The notes under the pieces: generated by a model
Told to the model about the DNA's origin: nothing
Databases searched by the model: none
The model's input: the letters and a program-made list of their open reading frames with translations, nothing else
In this document: positions 12,333 to 20,482 of the stretch, piece by piece
How the letters are laid out: the number at the start of each line of letters is the position of its first letter
Numbering within the stretch: position 1 is the stretch's first letter
Source: VRUE01 sp963714155
GTDB taxonomy: Bacteria > Actinomycetota > Thermoleophilia > Solirubrobacterales > 70-9
DNA length: 64,000 nt
NCBI GenBank assembly: GCA_963714155.1
Contig: OY970236.1
Span: forward strand, 620,001-684,000
Direction of reading: 5' to 3'
Made by a program: the position numbers and the translations under genes

Positions 12333-12994
12333 TTGCGCCCGGCACGGTACCAGGGACACATTCGGCGTAGCTCGCACTCGCCGCAGCGCGGTTTCGGCCG
12401 GCAGACCTCGCGGCCGTGGCGGATCAGGTTCATGTGCAGCTCGTAGGCATCCTCGGGATCGACGACGGCCTGCATCTCGTCGTGGGCGCGTTCGAAGGAG
12501 GCCTTCTCGGGGAAGAGGCCGAGCCGGCCGCCGACCCGGTGGACGTGCACGTCCACCGGGATCTCGGGGATGCCCCAGGAAAACATCAACACGCAGGCGG
12601 CTGTTTTACGCCCTACCCCTGGCAGCGAGTCGAGGTAGGCCATTGACTCTTCGGGTGGCGCCGTCTCGGTCCAGTCGAGGTCGGGCTCCTCACCCAGCTG
12701 TTCGAGGATTGCCTGGATCCGCGGGGCCTTCTGCTTGCCCAGCCCGCCCGGGCGGATCGCCTCCTCGACCTCGTTGACCGGCACGTCGCGAACTTCCTCC
12801 CAAGTCGGGAAGCGCTCGCGCAGGGCGGCAAAGGCGCGATCGCGGTTGCGGTCGTTGGTGTGCTGGGAGAGCACCGTCTTGATCAACTCGGCGATCGGAT
12901 GCCGGTGCGGCTCGTTGACCGGCTGTCCGTACATCTCGCGTAGCCGGTCGCGAATCGCGCGGACGCGGCGCTTCGGCGGTCGCCTCCAATCCAT
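12329..12994 (-). CDS. nth: Endonuclease III (DNA glycosylase/AP lyase)
   Basis: 221 residues. It removes oxidised pyrimidines and cuts the abasic strand. Seen: HhH motif LPGVGRKTA with the catalytic Lys, the catalytic Asp in VDVHVHRV, and a C-terminal [4Fe-4S] set C-x5-C-x2-C-x5-C (CRPKPRCGECELRRMC). The first spacing is one residue shorter than in the classical enzyme. I choose ATG 12992-12994 (MDWRRPPKRR); further upstream the frame runs into the divergent hydrolase gene. Overlaps the downstream cytochrome gene by four bases. Confidence 0.94.
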   Translation of the reverse strand: MDWRRPPKRRVRAIRDRLREMYGQPVNEPHRHPIAELIKTVLSQHTNDRNRDRAFAALRERFPTWEEVRDVPVNEVEEAIRPGGLGKQKAPRIQAILEQLGEEPDLDWTETAPPEESMAYLDSLPGVGRKTAACVLMFSWGIPEIPVDVHVHRVGGRLGLFPEKASFERAHDEMQAVVDPEDAYELHMNLIRHGREVCRPKPRCGECELRRMCPWYRAGRK

Positions 12995-13027
12995 GCCGCG
13001 GACCCTAGTCAGACATATGGTTGCAGC

Positions 13028-13846
13028 GTGGCGGCGATCGAAGAGGGGGAGCTGCGGCTTGACGGAGTGCGCGTCTTCTACCGCCGCGTTGCGGGCGAGG
13101 GCACGCCGACCGTCTATTGCCACGGCAACCCGACCCACGGCGAGGACTGGCTGCCCTTCCTCGAGCGCGGCGGCCCGGCAATCGCGCTCGACATGCCCGG
13201 CTGGGGCCGCTCCGACCATCCCGACGCGGCCCACTTCGACTACTCGATGTACGGGCTCTCGGCCTTCCTCGAGCGCTGCCTCGACGAGCTCGGCATCGGC
13301 CGCCGCAAGCTGGTCATCCACGACTGGGGCTGCTTGGCGCTGATTGCCGCCCAGCGGCGCCCGGACTTGGTCGAGAAGCTGGTGGTGATCAACGCGGTGC
13401 CGCTGCTGCCCGGCTACCGCTGGCACTGGGTGGCGCAGATCTGGCGCCGTCGCGGACTCGGCGAGCTCGCCAACGCGACCGCCACCAAGTCGTCGATGGG
13501 ATTGATCATGCGCCAGCTCTCCGGCGACCGCCGGCCGATGCCAGCGTGGTTCATCGAGATGATCTGGCGCCACATGGATCATGGGACCAACGAGGCCACC
13601 CTCGCCCTCTACCGCCACGCCGACCCCAAGCGACTGGCCCTCGCCGGCAAGGACCTAAACCGCCTCACCTGCCCCTCGCTGGTGCTCTGGGGTGCCAACG
13701 ACCCATTCATAAAGCCTTGCTTCGCCGAGGGCTACGCCCGCGCCCTTCCCGACTCCACCCTTCAACTCGTCCCAGCTGCCGGCCACTGGCCCTGGATTGA
13801 CGATGCGCGGGTCATCGACACGGTTCTCGACTTTCTGGACGCTTAA
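13028..13846 (+). CDS. Alpha/beta hydrolase with Asp nucleophile (haloalkane dehalogenase/epoxide hydrolase-like)
   Basis: 272 residues. The canonical motifs are YCHGNPTHGEDW (oxyanion hole, HGNP), DMPGWGRSD, the nucleophile elbow VIHDWGCLAL with Asp in place of Ser, the second acid in WGANDPFI, and the terminal AAGHWPW with catalytic His. HDWG and HGNP together point to the haloalkane-dehalogenase/epoxide-hydrolase branch; substrate cannot be read from sequence. GTG start at 13028. It is divergent from nth and followed 22 bases later by the PAP2 gene on the same strand. Confidence 0.88.
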   Translation: MAAIEEGELRLDGVRVFYRRVAGEGTPTVYCHGNPTHGEDWLPFLERGGPAIALDMPGWGRSDHPDAAHFDYSMYGLSAFLERCLDELGIGRRKLVIHDWGCLALIAAQRRPDLVEKLVVINAVPLLPGYRWHWVAQIWRRRGLGELANATATKSSMGLIMRQLSGDRRPMPAWFIEMIWRHMDHGTNEATLALYRHADPKRLALAGKDLNRLTCPSLVLWGANDPFIKPCFAEGYARALPDSTLQLVPAAGHWPWIDDARVIDTVLDFLDA

Positions 13847-13868
13847 CGCGCCGATTACAATTTGTCCG

Positions 13869-14651
13869 ATGCGCCGCGCTTTTGCCGCAGTCACGGCACG
13901 ATTGCCCCAGGGCTGGGGAGATCTTGGCCGCCAGATCGGCCTTCTGCTGATCGTTGACCTCGCCTACGAGTCCGCCCGCGGCCTCGCCGAGGGTAAGCAC
14001 GCCCCTGCCTTCGCCCACGGCCAGGCGATCATCGACTTCGAGCGCGGCACCCACACCTTCTTCGAGCCGGCGCTGCAGGAATTCTTCCTCGGCGCGACCT
14101 GGGTTATCGACTTCGCCAACCAGATCTACATGAACAGCCAGTTCGCGGTCGTTCTCGGCTTCTTCTTCTGGGTCTACTTCTTCCGCAACGACGCCTACTA
14201 CTTCGTCCGCAACATGTTCATGGTGGCGATGGGCCTGGCCGTGGTCGGCTACACGCTCTACCCGACCGCCCCGCCGCGGCTCTTCCCGCAGTACGGCTTC
14301 GCCGACACGATCAACGACTTCTCCAGCGTCAACCACGACTCGGCCCTGGTCAAGCTCTTCATCAATCCCTACGCGGCGGTGCCCAGCATGCACTGCGCCT
14401 TCTCGGCGATGATCGGCCTCAGCGGCGCCCGCCTCTCGCGTCACCGCGTCACCCGCGCGTTTTGGATCGCCTGGCCCTTGCTGGTGGCCTGGGTCGTGGT
14501 CGTCACCGGAAATCACTACTGGGTCGATGTGGCGCTCGGCTGGACGGTCGCCGCCACCTCGGCGCTCGTCGCCCAGCGCCTGCTGGCCCGCGCCCGTCCG
14601 CACGCCTGGGCCTGGCGCTACTCGCCGGGGCCGCGCGAGGCCGAGGCCTAA
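13869..14651 (+). CDS. PAP2-family integral membrane phosphatase/transferase
   Basis: 260 residues with about six hydrophobic segments. It carries the PAP2 catalytic motifs in the inositolphosphotransferase arrangement: VPSMHCAFSAMIG (C2, catalytic His) and GNHYWVDVALGW (C3, His and Asp). A long cytoplasmic-type N-terminus precedes them. In actinobacteria such proteins act on lipid phosphates or transfer inositol phosphate, which would suit the adjacent CDP-alcohol transferase and ino1. I start at ATG 13869 (MRRAFAAV); an earlier in-frame ATG at 13797 lies in the hydrolase gene. Confidence 0.82.
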   Translation: MRRAFAAVTARLPQGWGDLGRQIGLLLIVDLAYESARGLAEGKHAPAFAHGQAIIDFERGTHTFFEPALQEFFLGATWVIDFANQIYMNSQFAVVLGFFFWVYFFRNDAYYFVRNMFMVAMGLAVVGYTLYPTAPPRLFPQYGFADTINDFSSVNHDSALVKLFINPYAAVPSMHCAFSAMIGLSGARLSRHRVTRAFWIAWPLLVAWVVVVTGNHYWVDVALGWTVAATSALVAQRLLARARPHAWAWRYSPGPREAEA

Positions 14652-14684
14652 CCTGCCGCGGCCCCGCCCGGTAGCCTCACCCCG

Positions 14685-15350
14685 ATGGATTCACCGGCGC
14701 CCCCGAGGGCCCCTGGCCCTCGCCGCAACGGTCGTCAGGCCCGCAACGGCCAAGAGTTGCGCGCCTACGCCCGCGACCGCCTGATCGAGTCGCGGCTGAC
14801 CCCGAACGCGATCTCGGTCGCCGGCCTGATCGGCAACCTGGTCGCCGCCGCGCTGGTCACCCAGGAACTCTTCTTCCTTGGCGGCATCGCCTTCATCCTC
14901 GGCTCGGTGATGGATACCCTCGACGGCCGCTACTCGCGGATGTCGGGCAAGGGCACGCTCTTCGGCGCCTTCCTCGACTCGACCCTGGACCGGATCGAGG
15001 AGGGCATCGTGCTCGCCGCCGTGGCCGGCTACTTCGCCGCTAACGGCGAAGATTTCGCCGCCGCGATGTGCGTCGTCGCCGTGCTCGGCTCGCTGATGGT
15101 CTCCTACACCCGCGCCCGCGCCGAGGCGCTCGGGGTCGAGTGCAAGGTGGGGTTGGCTACGCGTCCCGTGCGGGTAGTCATACTCTCCATCGGCTTGGTC
15201 TTCGCCAAGGGCGCCGGGATCGGAGATTTCGAACTGCTGGCCCCCTCGGTCTATCTGATCGCGGCGCTGACCATCATCACCACGATCCAGCGTGTATGGC
15301 ACGTCCGAAACCAGCTTTCAAACGAGGCCCCGGACCCAACAGATCTGTAA
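14685..15350 (+). CDS. CDP-alcohol phosphatidyltransferase, probable phosphatidylinositol-phosphate synthase
   Basis: 221 residues. The family motif appears as DTLDGRYSRMSGKGTLFGAF followed by LDSTLDR, matching D-x2-D-G-x2-(A/S)-R-x8-G-x3-D-x3-D with all four metal-binding Asp. Six membrane helices are predictable. The enzyme moves a phosphatidyl group from CDP-diacylglycerol to an alcohol. Inositol 1-phosphate as acceptor is inferred from ino1 61 bases downstream and from the actinobacterial PIP synthase precedent. The start ATG 14685 opens an unstructured, Arg/Pro-rich 25-residue N-terminus. Confidence 0.87.
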   Translation: MDSPAPPRAPGPRRNGRQARNGQELRAYARDRLIESRLTPNAISVAGLIGNLVAAALVTQELFFLGGIAFILGSVMDTLDGRYSRMSGKGTLFGAFLDSTLDRIEEGIVLAAVAGYFAANGEDFAAAMCVVAVLGSLMVSYTRARAEALGVECKVGLATRPVRVVILSIGLVFAKGAGIGDFELLAPSVYLIAALTIITTIQRVWHVRNQLSNEAPDPTDL

Positions 15351-15411
15351 CCAGTCGCGGCTCAGGGTGTCCCTTGCCACCTAGCCCGATCGAGGAAGGA
15401 CTTCGAACTAC

Positions 15412-16578
15412 ATGAGCGATAGCAACGGAGCAAACGGCAGCAACGGCGCCGGCCGCACGGACGAGAAGGTCCGCGTAGCGATAGTCGGCACCGGCAACTG
15501 CGCCAACAGCTTCATCCAGGGCGTCCAGTACTACAAGGACGCCGACCCCAGCGAGGAAGTGCCCGGCCTGATGCACGTCGACCTGGGCGGCTACCACGTC
15601 GGCGACGTCGAGTTCGTCGCCGCTTTCGACATCGACTCCGAGAAGGTCGGCAAGGACCTCTCCGAGGCGATCTGGTCCGGCCAGAACGACACGATCAAAT
15701 TTGCCGAGGTGCCCAACCTCGGCGTCAAGGTCGAGCGGGGCATGACCCTCGACGGCCTCGGCAAGTACCTGAAGGAGAAGATCACCAAGGCGCCGGGCGA
15801 AACCGCTGACGTCGTCGGCATCCTCAAGGAGACCAAGGCAGATGTGCTCGTCTGTTACCTGCCGGTCGGCTCCGAGGACGCGACCAAGTGGTACGTCGAG
15901 CAGGCGCTCAAGGCCGGCGTCGGCTTCGTCAACTGCCTGCCCGTCTTCATCGCCCGCGAGGACTACTGGGACAAGCGCTTCAAAGAGGCCGGCCTGCCGA
16001 TCATCGGCGACGACATCAAGTCCCAGGTCGGGGCGACGATCGTCCACCGCCAGCTGGCGCGCCTCTTCCACGACCGCGGCGTCCGCGTCGAGCGCACCTC
16101 GCAGCTCAATGTCGGCGGCAACATGGACTTCTACAACATGCTCGAGCGCGAGCGGCTCGACTCGAAGAAGATCTCGAAGACCAACGCGGTCACCTCGATC
16201 ATGGGCCACGAGCTGCCCGCCGAGGACGTCCACGTCGGTCCCTCCGACTACGTCGCCTGGCTGACCGATCGCAAGTGGGCGCACATCCGCCTCGAGGGCA
16301 AAGCCTTCGGTGACGTGCCGCTCAACGTCGAGCTCAAGCTCGAGGTCTGGGACTCGCCCAACTCGGCCGGCGTCGTGATCGACGCGGTGAGACTCATAAA
16401 GCTGGCGCTCGACAACGGCATCGCCGGCCAGCTCGACGGGCCCTCCAGCTACCTGATGAAGTCGCCGCACTCGCAGCGTCCCGATGACGAGGCGCGCGAG
16501 CAGACCGAGGAGTTCATCGCGGCCAACAAGCGCGGTGCGGGCAAGATCGAGAAGCCGGCGACCGAGGTCGAGGCGTAA
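15412..16578 (+). CDS. ino1: Inositol-3-phosphate synthase
   Basis: 388 residues. It converts glucose 6-phosphate to 1L-myo-inositol 3-phosphate using NAD. The NAD site is VRVAIVGTGNCANSFIQG; further hallmarks are CYLPVGSEDATKWY, GDDIKSQVGATIVHRQ and the catalytic segment SQLNVGGNMDFYNM with SKKISKTNAV. Length fits the short prokaryotic form. A clear AAGGA lies upstream of ATG 15412. It supplies the head group for the neighbouring phospholipid genes. Confidence 0.96.
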   Translation: MSDSNGANGSNGAGRTDEKVRVAIVGTGNCANSFIQGVQYYKDADPSEEVPGLMHVDLGGYHVGDVEFVAAFDIDSEKVGKDLSEAIWSGQNDTIKFAEVPNLGVKVERGMTLDGLGKYLKEKITKAPGETADVVGILKETKADVLVCYLPVGSEDATKWYVEQALKAGVGFVNCLPVFIAREDYWDKRFKEAGLPIIGDDIKSQVGATIVHRQLARLFHDRGVRVERTSQLNVGGNMDFYNMLERERLDSKKISKTNAVTSIMGHELPAEDVHVGPSDYVAWLTDRKWAHIRLEGKAFGDVPLNVELKLEVWDSPNSAGVVIDAVRLIKLALDNGIAGQLDGPSSYLMKSPHSQRPDDEAREQTEEFIAANKRGAGKIEKPATEVEA

Positions 16579-16579
16579 A

Positions 16580-16649
16580 GGGACGCCGGGGATAGGTTTC
16601 CGGGCCGGCCTTTGGCCGGGAGTTCCCGGAAACCCATCCCCGGCGTCCC
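16580..16649. repeat. Long-arm palindrome downstream of ino1
   Basis: Arms of 25 bp (16580-16604 and 16625-16649) pair with one mismatch. The 20-nt loop holds an inner hairpin CCGGCC-TTT-GGCCGG. It starts 1 base after the ino1 stop and ends 31 bases before the next gene. It may act as a terminator or attenuator between ino1 and the GT4/PHP gene. The arm length again exceeds an ordinary terminator. Confidence 0.8.
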
Positions 16650-16680
16650 AGTTCGTCTGATCCCGGCCCGGATCGGTCTT

Positions 16681-17967
16681 ATGCTGCGCCCCGTGTCCGA
16701 GAAGCTTTCGATAGTCCAAGTCACGCCCCACCGGCGTGGCACCGAGAACCCGGTCAATCTCTACGTCAAGCGGGTCTCGGCGGAGCTGGAGCGGCGCGGC
16801 CACAGCGTGCAGATCGCCGGCGTCGGCGATCAGGTCAAAAAGCTGCTGCGCGCCTCCACGGCGGACGTCGTCCACGTCCACGACCCCTTTGCGCCGCGCG
16901 TCTCTTCGACCGCGCTGCGCCACTCCTCGGCGCTCAACGTCGCCACCTTCCACGCGCCGCAGGAGCGGGTGCTCTCGACCCAGGTGGCACGGCCGCTGGT
17001 CGAGATCTTCTTCGGCCGCCTCGATGCGCGCACGGTCAGCTCGGCGCGGACGGGCGAATTGCTGGAGCGCTACTTCCCCGCCTCCTACGAGCTCCTCCCG
17101 CCGGGGGGAGGCGAGCGCGAGTGGTCCCGGGTCGCCGATGAGCTGGAGGCGATCTACCTGCGGCTGGCGGCGCGCCGCCACGACTCAACCGGGAACCCGG
17201 CGCTGCGCCGCCGGATCGCGGAGCGGCCGCTGATCGAGGTCGACCTGCACATGCACACCGATCACTCGACCGACTGCGCGACTCCGGTCGAGGTGCTGCT
17301 GGAGACGGCTCGCGACCGCGGTCTCGGGGCGATCGCGATCACCGACCACAACGAGGTCTCGGGGGCGCTGGAGGCACGCAAGATCGCCGAGGGCATGGAC
17401 GACATCAAGGTGATCGTCGCCGAGGAGGTGAAGACGGCCGAGCAGGGCGAGGTGATTGGGCTCTTCCTCGAGGAGAAGATCCCGAAGGGGATGACGATGG
17501 CGGAGACGATCGCCGCGATCCGCGCGCAGGGCGGGCTCGTCTACGTGCCGCATCCTTTCGACCGCTTCCACTCGGTGCCCGATTACAAGCACCTGCTCGA
17601 CATGGTCGAGGAGATCGACGTGCTCGAGGTCTTCAACCCGCGTGTCGCCGTGACCGCCTTCAACGAGGAGGCCGAACGCTTTGCCCGCAAGTACCGGATC
17701 GTGCCGGGGGCGGGCTCCGACAGCCACGTCGCCCAGGGCCTCGGCAGCGTGCGGGTGCGGATCCACGACTTCGACGGGCCCGAGGAGTTCCTCGAGGCGA
17801 TGCGGGATGCCGACATCACCCGCAAGCACAAGAACCTCGTCTACGTCCAGACGCTGAAGTTGCTGCAGACGGCGGGGCGGCCGAAGGCGCCCAAACGCAG
17901 CGTTCCCGACGCCAAGCCGGTCCGCGGCGGGCGCCCGCGCAAACGCCGGCCGGCGAGCAAGAGCTGA
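16681..17967 (+). CDS. GT4 N-terminal half fused to a PHP phosphoesterase domain
   Basis: 428 residues. Residues about 8-185 look like the acceptor-binding Rossmann half of a GT4 glycosyltransferase (LSIVQVTPHRRGTENPVNLY, DVVHVHDPFAPRVSS, ATFHAPQE). The donor-binding second half of GT4 enzymes is absent. Instead, from about 205, a PHP domain begins with VDLHMHTDHSTDC (metal-binding His cluster), ITDHNEVSG, VPHPFDRFHS and GAGSDSHVA. A Lys/Arg-rich tail ends the protein. Start ATG 16681 (MLRPVSEK); an earlier in-frame ATG lies inside the palindrome. Context suggests inositol-lipid or glycolipid metabolism; whether it transfers, binds or dephosphorylates a sugar is unknown. Confidence 0.8.
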   Translation: MLRPVSEKLSIVQVTPHRRGTENPVNLYVKRVSAELERRGHSVQIAGVGDQVKKLLRASTADVVHVHDPFAPRVSSTALRHSSALNVATFHAPQERVLSTQVARPLVEIFFGRLDARTVSSARTGELLERYFPASYELLPPGGGEREWSRVADELEAIYLRLAARRHDSTGNPALRRRIAERPLIEVDLHMHTDHSTDCATPVEVLLETARDRGLGAIAITDHNEVSGALEARKIAEGMDDIKVIVAEEVKTAEQGEVIGLFLEEKIPKGMTMAETIAAIRAQGGLVYVPHPFDRFHSVPDYKHLLDMVEEIDVLEVFNPRVAVTAFNEEAERFARKYRIVPGAGSDSHVAQGLGSVRVRIHDFDGPEEFLEAMRDADITRKHKNLVYVQTLKLLQTAGRPKAPKRSVPDAKPVRGGRPRKRRPASKS

Positions 17968-18632
17968 TGCAGGCGGGCCGCGCGAGAGGAGCCGAGGCGG
18001 GCTCGTCAAAGAGAGCGCCCAGCCCCATGCCCGCCACCGACGACGAGATCAAGGAGAAGTACCTCGAGCGCGCGATCCGCGAGCTCAACCAGCTGACCCA
18101 CGATCTGCAGTCCTGCCCGCACTGCCCGCGCGGCAAGCTGATGCCTGTACTCGGCTCCGGTCACCCGCAGGCCGACGTCTTCATGCTCAAGCAGGCGCCC
18201 GCGGCGGCGGAGATCGAAGAGGGAGTCGCCTTCTACGGACGTGCCGGCAACGCGCTGATGAAGAGCTTCAAGCGGCTCGGTATCGACCCGCTCGTCGTCT
18301 ACGGAACCCTCTGCGTCAAGTGCCCGATCGCCGAGCCCGACCTCGCCGCCGAGGCCTGCATGCACCGCGTGGTCGAAGAGATCGCGATCGTGCAGCCGAA
18401 GATCGTCGTCGTCATGGGCGAACCGGCCCTGCGCGTGCTCAACAACCTCCAGGTGCCGCTCTCGCGCACGATCGAGCCCCGCGAGGGCGAGGTCCAGGCC
18501 TTCACCCCCACCGTCGACGCGCTCTACACCCCCGACATCGACGACTCACTCGACGAAGAAGACGCCAAGGCGCGCTTCTGGCGCTCGTTCAAGATGCTCG
18601 GCGAGTGGTACGAGGACCTGCCGCCGTACTAA
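17967..18632 (+). CDS. Uracil-DNA glycosylase superfamily protein with Cys pairs
   Basis: 221 residues (201 if the alternative ATG at 18027 is used). Two CxxC pairs (SCPHC and LCVKC) fit the [4Fe-4S] site of family 4/5 uracil-DNA glycosylases, and the fold-typical VFMLKQAP...GVAFYGRAGNALM and VVVMGEPALRVLNN are present. The first catalytic motif differs from the usual GEAPG, so activity may be altered. The stop of the upstream gene and ATG 17967 overlap (TGATG), favouring the longer start, but recognised homology begins around 18027. Its last four bases overlap the convergent membrane-protein gene. Confidence 0.78.
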   Translation: MQAGRARGAEAGSSKRAPSPMPATDDEIKEKYLERAIRELNQLTHDLQSCPHCPRGKLMPVLGSGHPQADVFMLKQAPAAAEIEEGVAFYGRAGNALMKSFKRLGIDPLVVYGTLCVKCPIAEPDLAAEACMHRVVEEIAIVQPKIVVVMGEPALRVLNNLQVPLSRTIEPREGEVQAFTPTVDALYTPDIDDSLDEEDAKARFWRSFKMLGEWYEDLPPY

Positions 18633-19246
18633 GGGGCGCTGGGCTCGGCTTGCGGCCGCAGCGGCGGCGGTGAGCCGTCGACATGATGGTTGGTCTCCGG
18701 CGCTTTTTGCGCTGGGCTCTTCGGCGAGAGGTAGCGGTCGATCAGGGCGAGGGCGACGGCGGAGACGACGAAGGTGAGGTGGATGACCGTCTGCCAGAGC
18801 ATCGTCTCGGAGGAGGTGTTGGCGGCGTTGATGAAGGTCTGCAGAAGGTGGATCGAGGAGATGCCGACGATCGCCATCGCCAGCTTCACCTTGAGCACGT
18901 TGGCGTTGACGTGCGAGAGCCACTCCGGCTGATCGGGATGGTTTTTGAGGTTGATGCGCGAAACGAAGGTCTCGTAGCCGCCGATGATGACCATGATCAG
19001 CAGGTTGGCGATCATCACCACGTCGACCAGGCCGAGGACGAGCAGCATCACGTCGTTCTCGCTCAGCGCCCCGGCGTCCTTGACCAGGTGCCAGAGCTCC
19101 TGCATGAAGCGCCAGACGTAGACGCCCTGGGCGGCGATCAGGCCAAGGTAGAGAGGGGCCTGCAGCCAGCGGCTGATGAAGATTGTGCTGCCGACCGTGC
19201 GGGCGAGCGGTCGGTCTATATGGGCTTCGCCGGCGATGGGCCGCAT
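18629..19246 (-). CDS. UPF0114 (YqhA-like) membrane protein
   Basis: 205 residues. It matches the YqhA/TIGR00645 family: an N-terminal cytoplasmic helix, then hydrophobic segments APLYLGLIAAQGVYVWRF, MLLVLGLVDVVMIANLLIMV (a family hallmark), IVGISSIHLLQTFINA and TVIHLTFVVSAVALAL. Between them are the conserved GGYETFVSRI and LKVKLAMAIVGISSIHLLQ. A 35-residue Pro-rich tail is an addition. Function of the family is unknown. Convergent with the glycosylase-like gene. Confidence 0.88.
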   Translation of the reverse strand: MRPIAGEAHIDRPLARTVGSTIFISRWLQAPLYLGLIAAQGVYVWRFMQELWHLVKDAGALSENDVMLLVLGLVDVVMIANLLIMVIIGGYETFVSRINLKNHPDQPEWLSHVNANVLKVKLAMAIVGISSIHLLQTFINAANTSSETMLWQTVIHLTFVVSAVALALIDRYLSPKSPAQKAPETNHHVDGSPPPLRPQAEPSAP

Positions 19247-19271
19247 CCTAACCGCTCTTTCTTAGGGAGCC

Positions 19272-20060
19272 CTAAGGGGCGGCGGCTGCAGCCACGGCGG
19301 TCATCGGCTCAACCTTGGCGCTAGCCAGGCCGCGGACGACGATCGTGTCGAGGGCGGTGTAGGCGGCCAGCTTCTGCTGTGTGTCGGTGGCATCAGCGGC
19401 GGCGACGCCGACGGTGCCCTCGGGCTCGGCCAGGCGGTCGAAGTGGTTGCGATAGCCGGCGTGGAGGTCGCGGTAGAAGGACTCCTCCTTGGCCAGGCGC
19501 TCGGCGGCGTCGGGGCCGACTGCCGTGCGGACGTAGCCAAAGACCGGCGGGGTGGGGCGCCCTGCCTCCTGGGCGCCGGCCTCTACCTTGGTGCGAGCGC
19601 CGGCGGCGAACTCGGGCGTCATCCAGTTGAAGAAGACGCCGTCGAACTCGGCGCCAGCGAGGGCGCACATCTTTGGGCCCATCGCGGCGAGGACGAGGCG
19701 AACGCCGGGCAGCTTCTCGCGCAGCTGCGGCAGTGACTCGCGCATTCGTGTCAGCGGCTTCTTGGAGAAGCCGGCACCGACGCCAAGCCAGAGGCGCGCC
19801 GGGTCGATCCCAAGCCGCTCGATGTCGGCGGCGATCGTCTCCGGCGGCGTGCGGTCGAGGGCGATCACGGCGACGCCGAGATCGAGGGCGGGTGCGGCCG
19901 CGCCGAACTCGGCGAGCGTGTCAAGCCCTTTGGCGCCGGGATGGTCGTTCGACCACATCGATCCGTAGCCCAGCTCCGCGCATCGCTCAGCCAGCGGTCG
20001 TGCGACATCGAGGTCGAGCCCGGCGGCTACTCCAAAGCCTCTGCTTTGTGCGTCACTCAC
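19272..20060 (-). CDS. LLM-class flavin/F420-dependent oxidoreductase
   Basis: 262 residues, a TIM-barrel luciferase-like protein. Visible are the N-terminal strand GFGVAAGLDLDVARPLAERC, the bulge-type WSNDHPGAKG, LGVAVIALDRTPPETIAADI, and LWLGVGAGFSKKPLTR, which match the F420-dependent TIGR036xx branch. Members reduce or oxidise diverse small molecules; substrate unknown. Stand-alone gene, with no recognisable partner within 100 bases on either side. Confidence 0.85.
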   Translation of the reverse strand: MSDAQSRGFGVAAGLDLDVARPLAERCAELGYGSMWSNDHPGAKGLDTLAEFGAAAPALDLGVAVIALDRTPPETIAADIERLGIDPARLWLGVGAGFSKKPLTRMRESLPQLREKLPGVRLVLAAMGPKMCALAGAEFDGVFFNWMTPEFAAGARTKVEAGAQEAGRPTPPVFGYVRTAVGPDAAERLAKEESFYRDLHAGYRNHFDRLAEPEGTVGVAAADATDTQQKLAAYTALDTIVVRGLASAKVEPMTAVAAAAAP

Positions 20061-20161
20061 GGCGAGGAAGCCTATTGCCTGGCATTCGTACGGAAGCTGT
20101 GACGAATTCCCAATCCCAGCTCAACCACAGACAACACATTTCGAATTAGCGTGCCATCATC

Positions 20162-20473
20162 ATGGAGGCCATGGCACAGGAATGGACAGAGGGCCGGCTC
20201 GACGAACTGAGCAAGAAGGTCGACAAAGGGTTCGAGCGAGTCGATCGCCGTTTTGAGCAGGTTGACCGCCGTTTTGAGCAAGTCGACCGTCGCTTTGAAC
20301 AGGTCGACACTGGTCTAGCTGGACTCAGGACGGAAATGAAAACCGAATTCACGGCGATTCGGTTTGAGATAAATGGGATCCAGCGGACGATGATCCAGAT
20401 GACGGTCGCCTTGACAGCCGCAATCCTGGCCGGCTTCGCCGGCATCTGCACTCTGATCGCGACGCAGCTTTAG
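20162..20473 (+). CDS. Small coiled-coil, tail-anchored protein
   Basis: 103 residues. Residues 24-51 are four tandem heptads FERVDRR, FEQVDRR, FEQVDRR, FEQVDTG, an ideal two-stranded coiled coil. After about 25 more helical residues there is a C-terminal membrane helix (MIQMTVALTAAILAGFAGIC). Such proteins oligomerise at the membrane; the function is unknown. ATG 20162 has no clear ribosome site; ATG 20171 is in frame three codons later but has GGAGG too close. Weakly similar layouts occur widely in actinobacteria. Confidence 0.72.
   Translation: MEAMAQEWTEGRLDELSKKVDKGFERVDRRFEQVDRRFEQVDRRFEQVDTGLAGLRTEMKTEFTAIRFEINGIQRTMIQMTVALTAAILAGFAGICTLIATQL
20231..20314 (+). repeat. Four tandem 21-bp repeats encoding heptads
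   Basis: Units at 20231-20251, 20252-20272, 20273-20293 and 20294-20314 each encode one heptad. The middle two are nearly identical at DNA level (TTTGAGCA-R-GT-Y-GACCG-Y-CG-Y). The in-frame 21-bp period allows gain or loss of heptads by slippage without breaking the gene. Confidence 0.85.
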
Positions 20474-20482
20474 TGGCCCGGC

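Noticed and set aside
12995..13618. N-terminal extension of nth into the divergent hydrolase
   Set aside because: Conserved endonuclease III sequence begins at MDWRRPP; the extension overlaps a well-supported gene on the other strand.
20231..20314. Minisatellite or CRISPR-like repeat
   Set aside because: The 21-bp units are contiguous and in frame, and they encode coiled-coil heptads, so they are protein-coding repeats.
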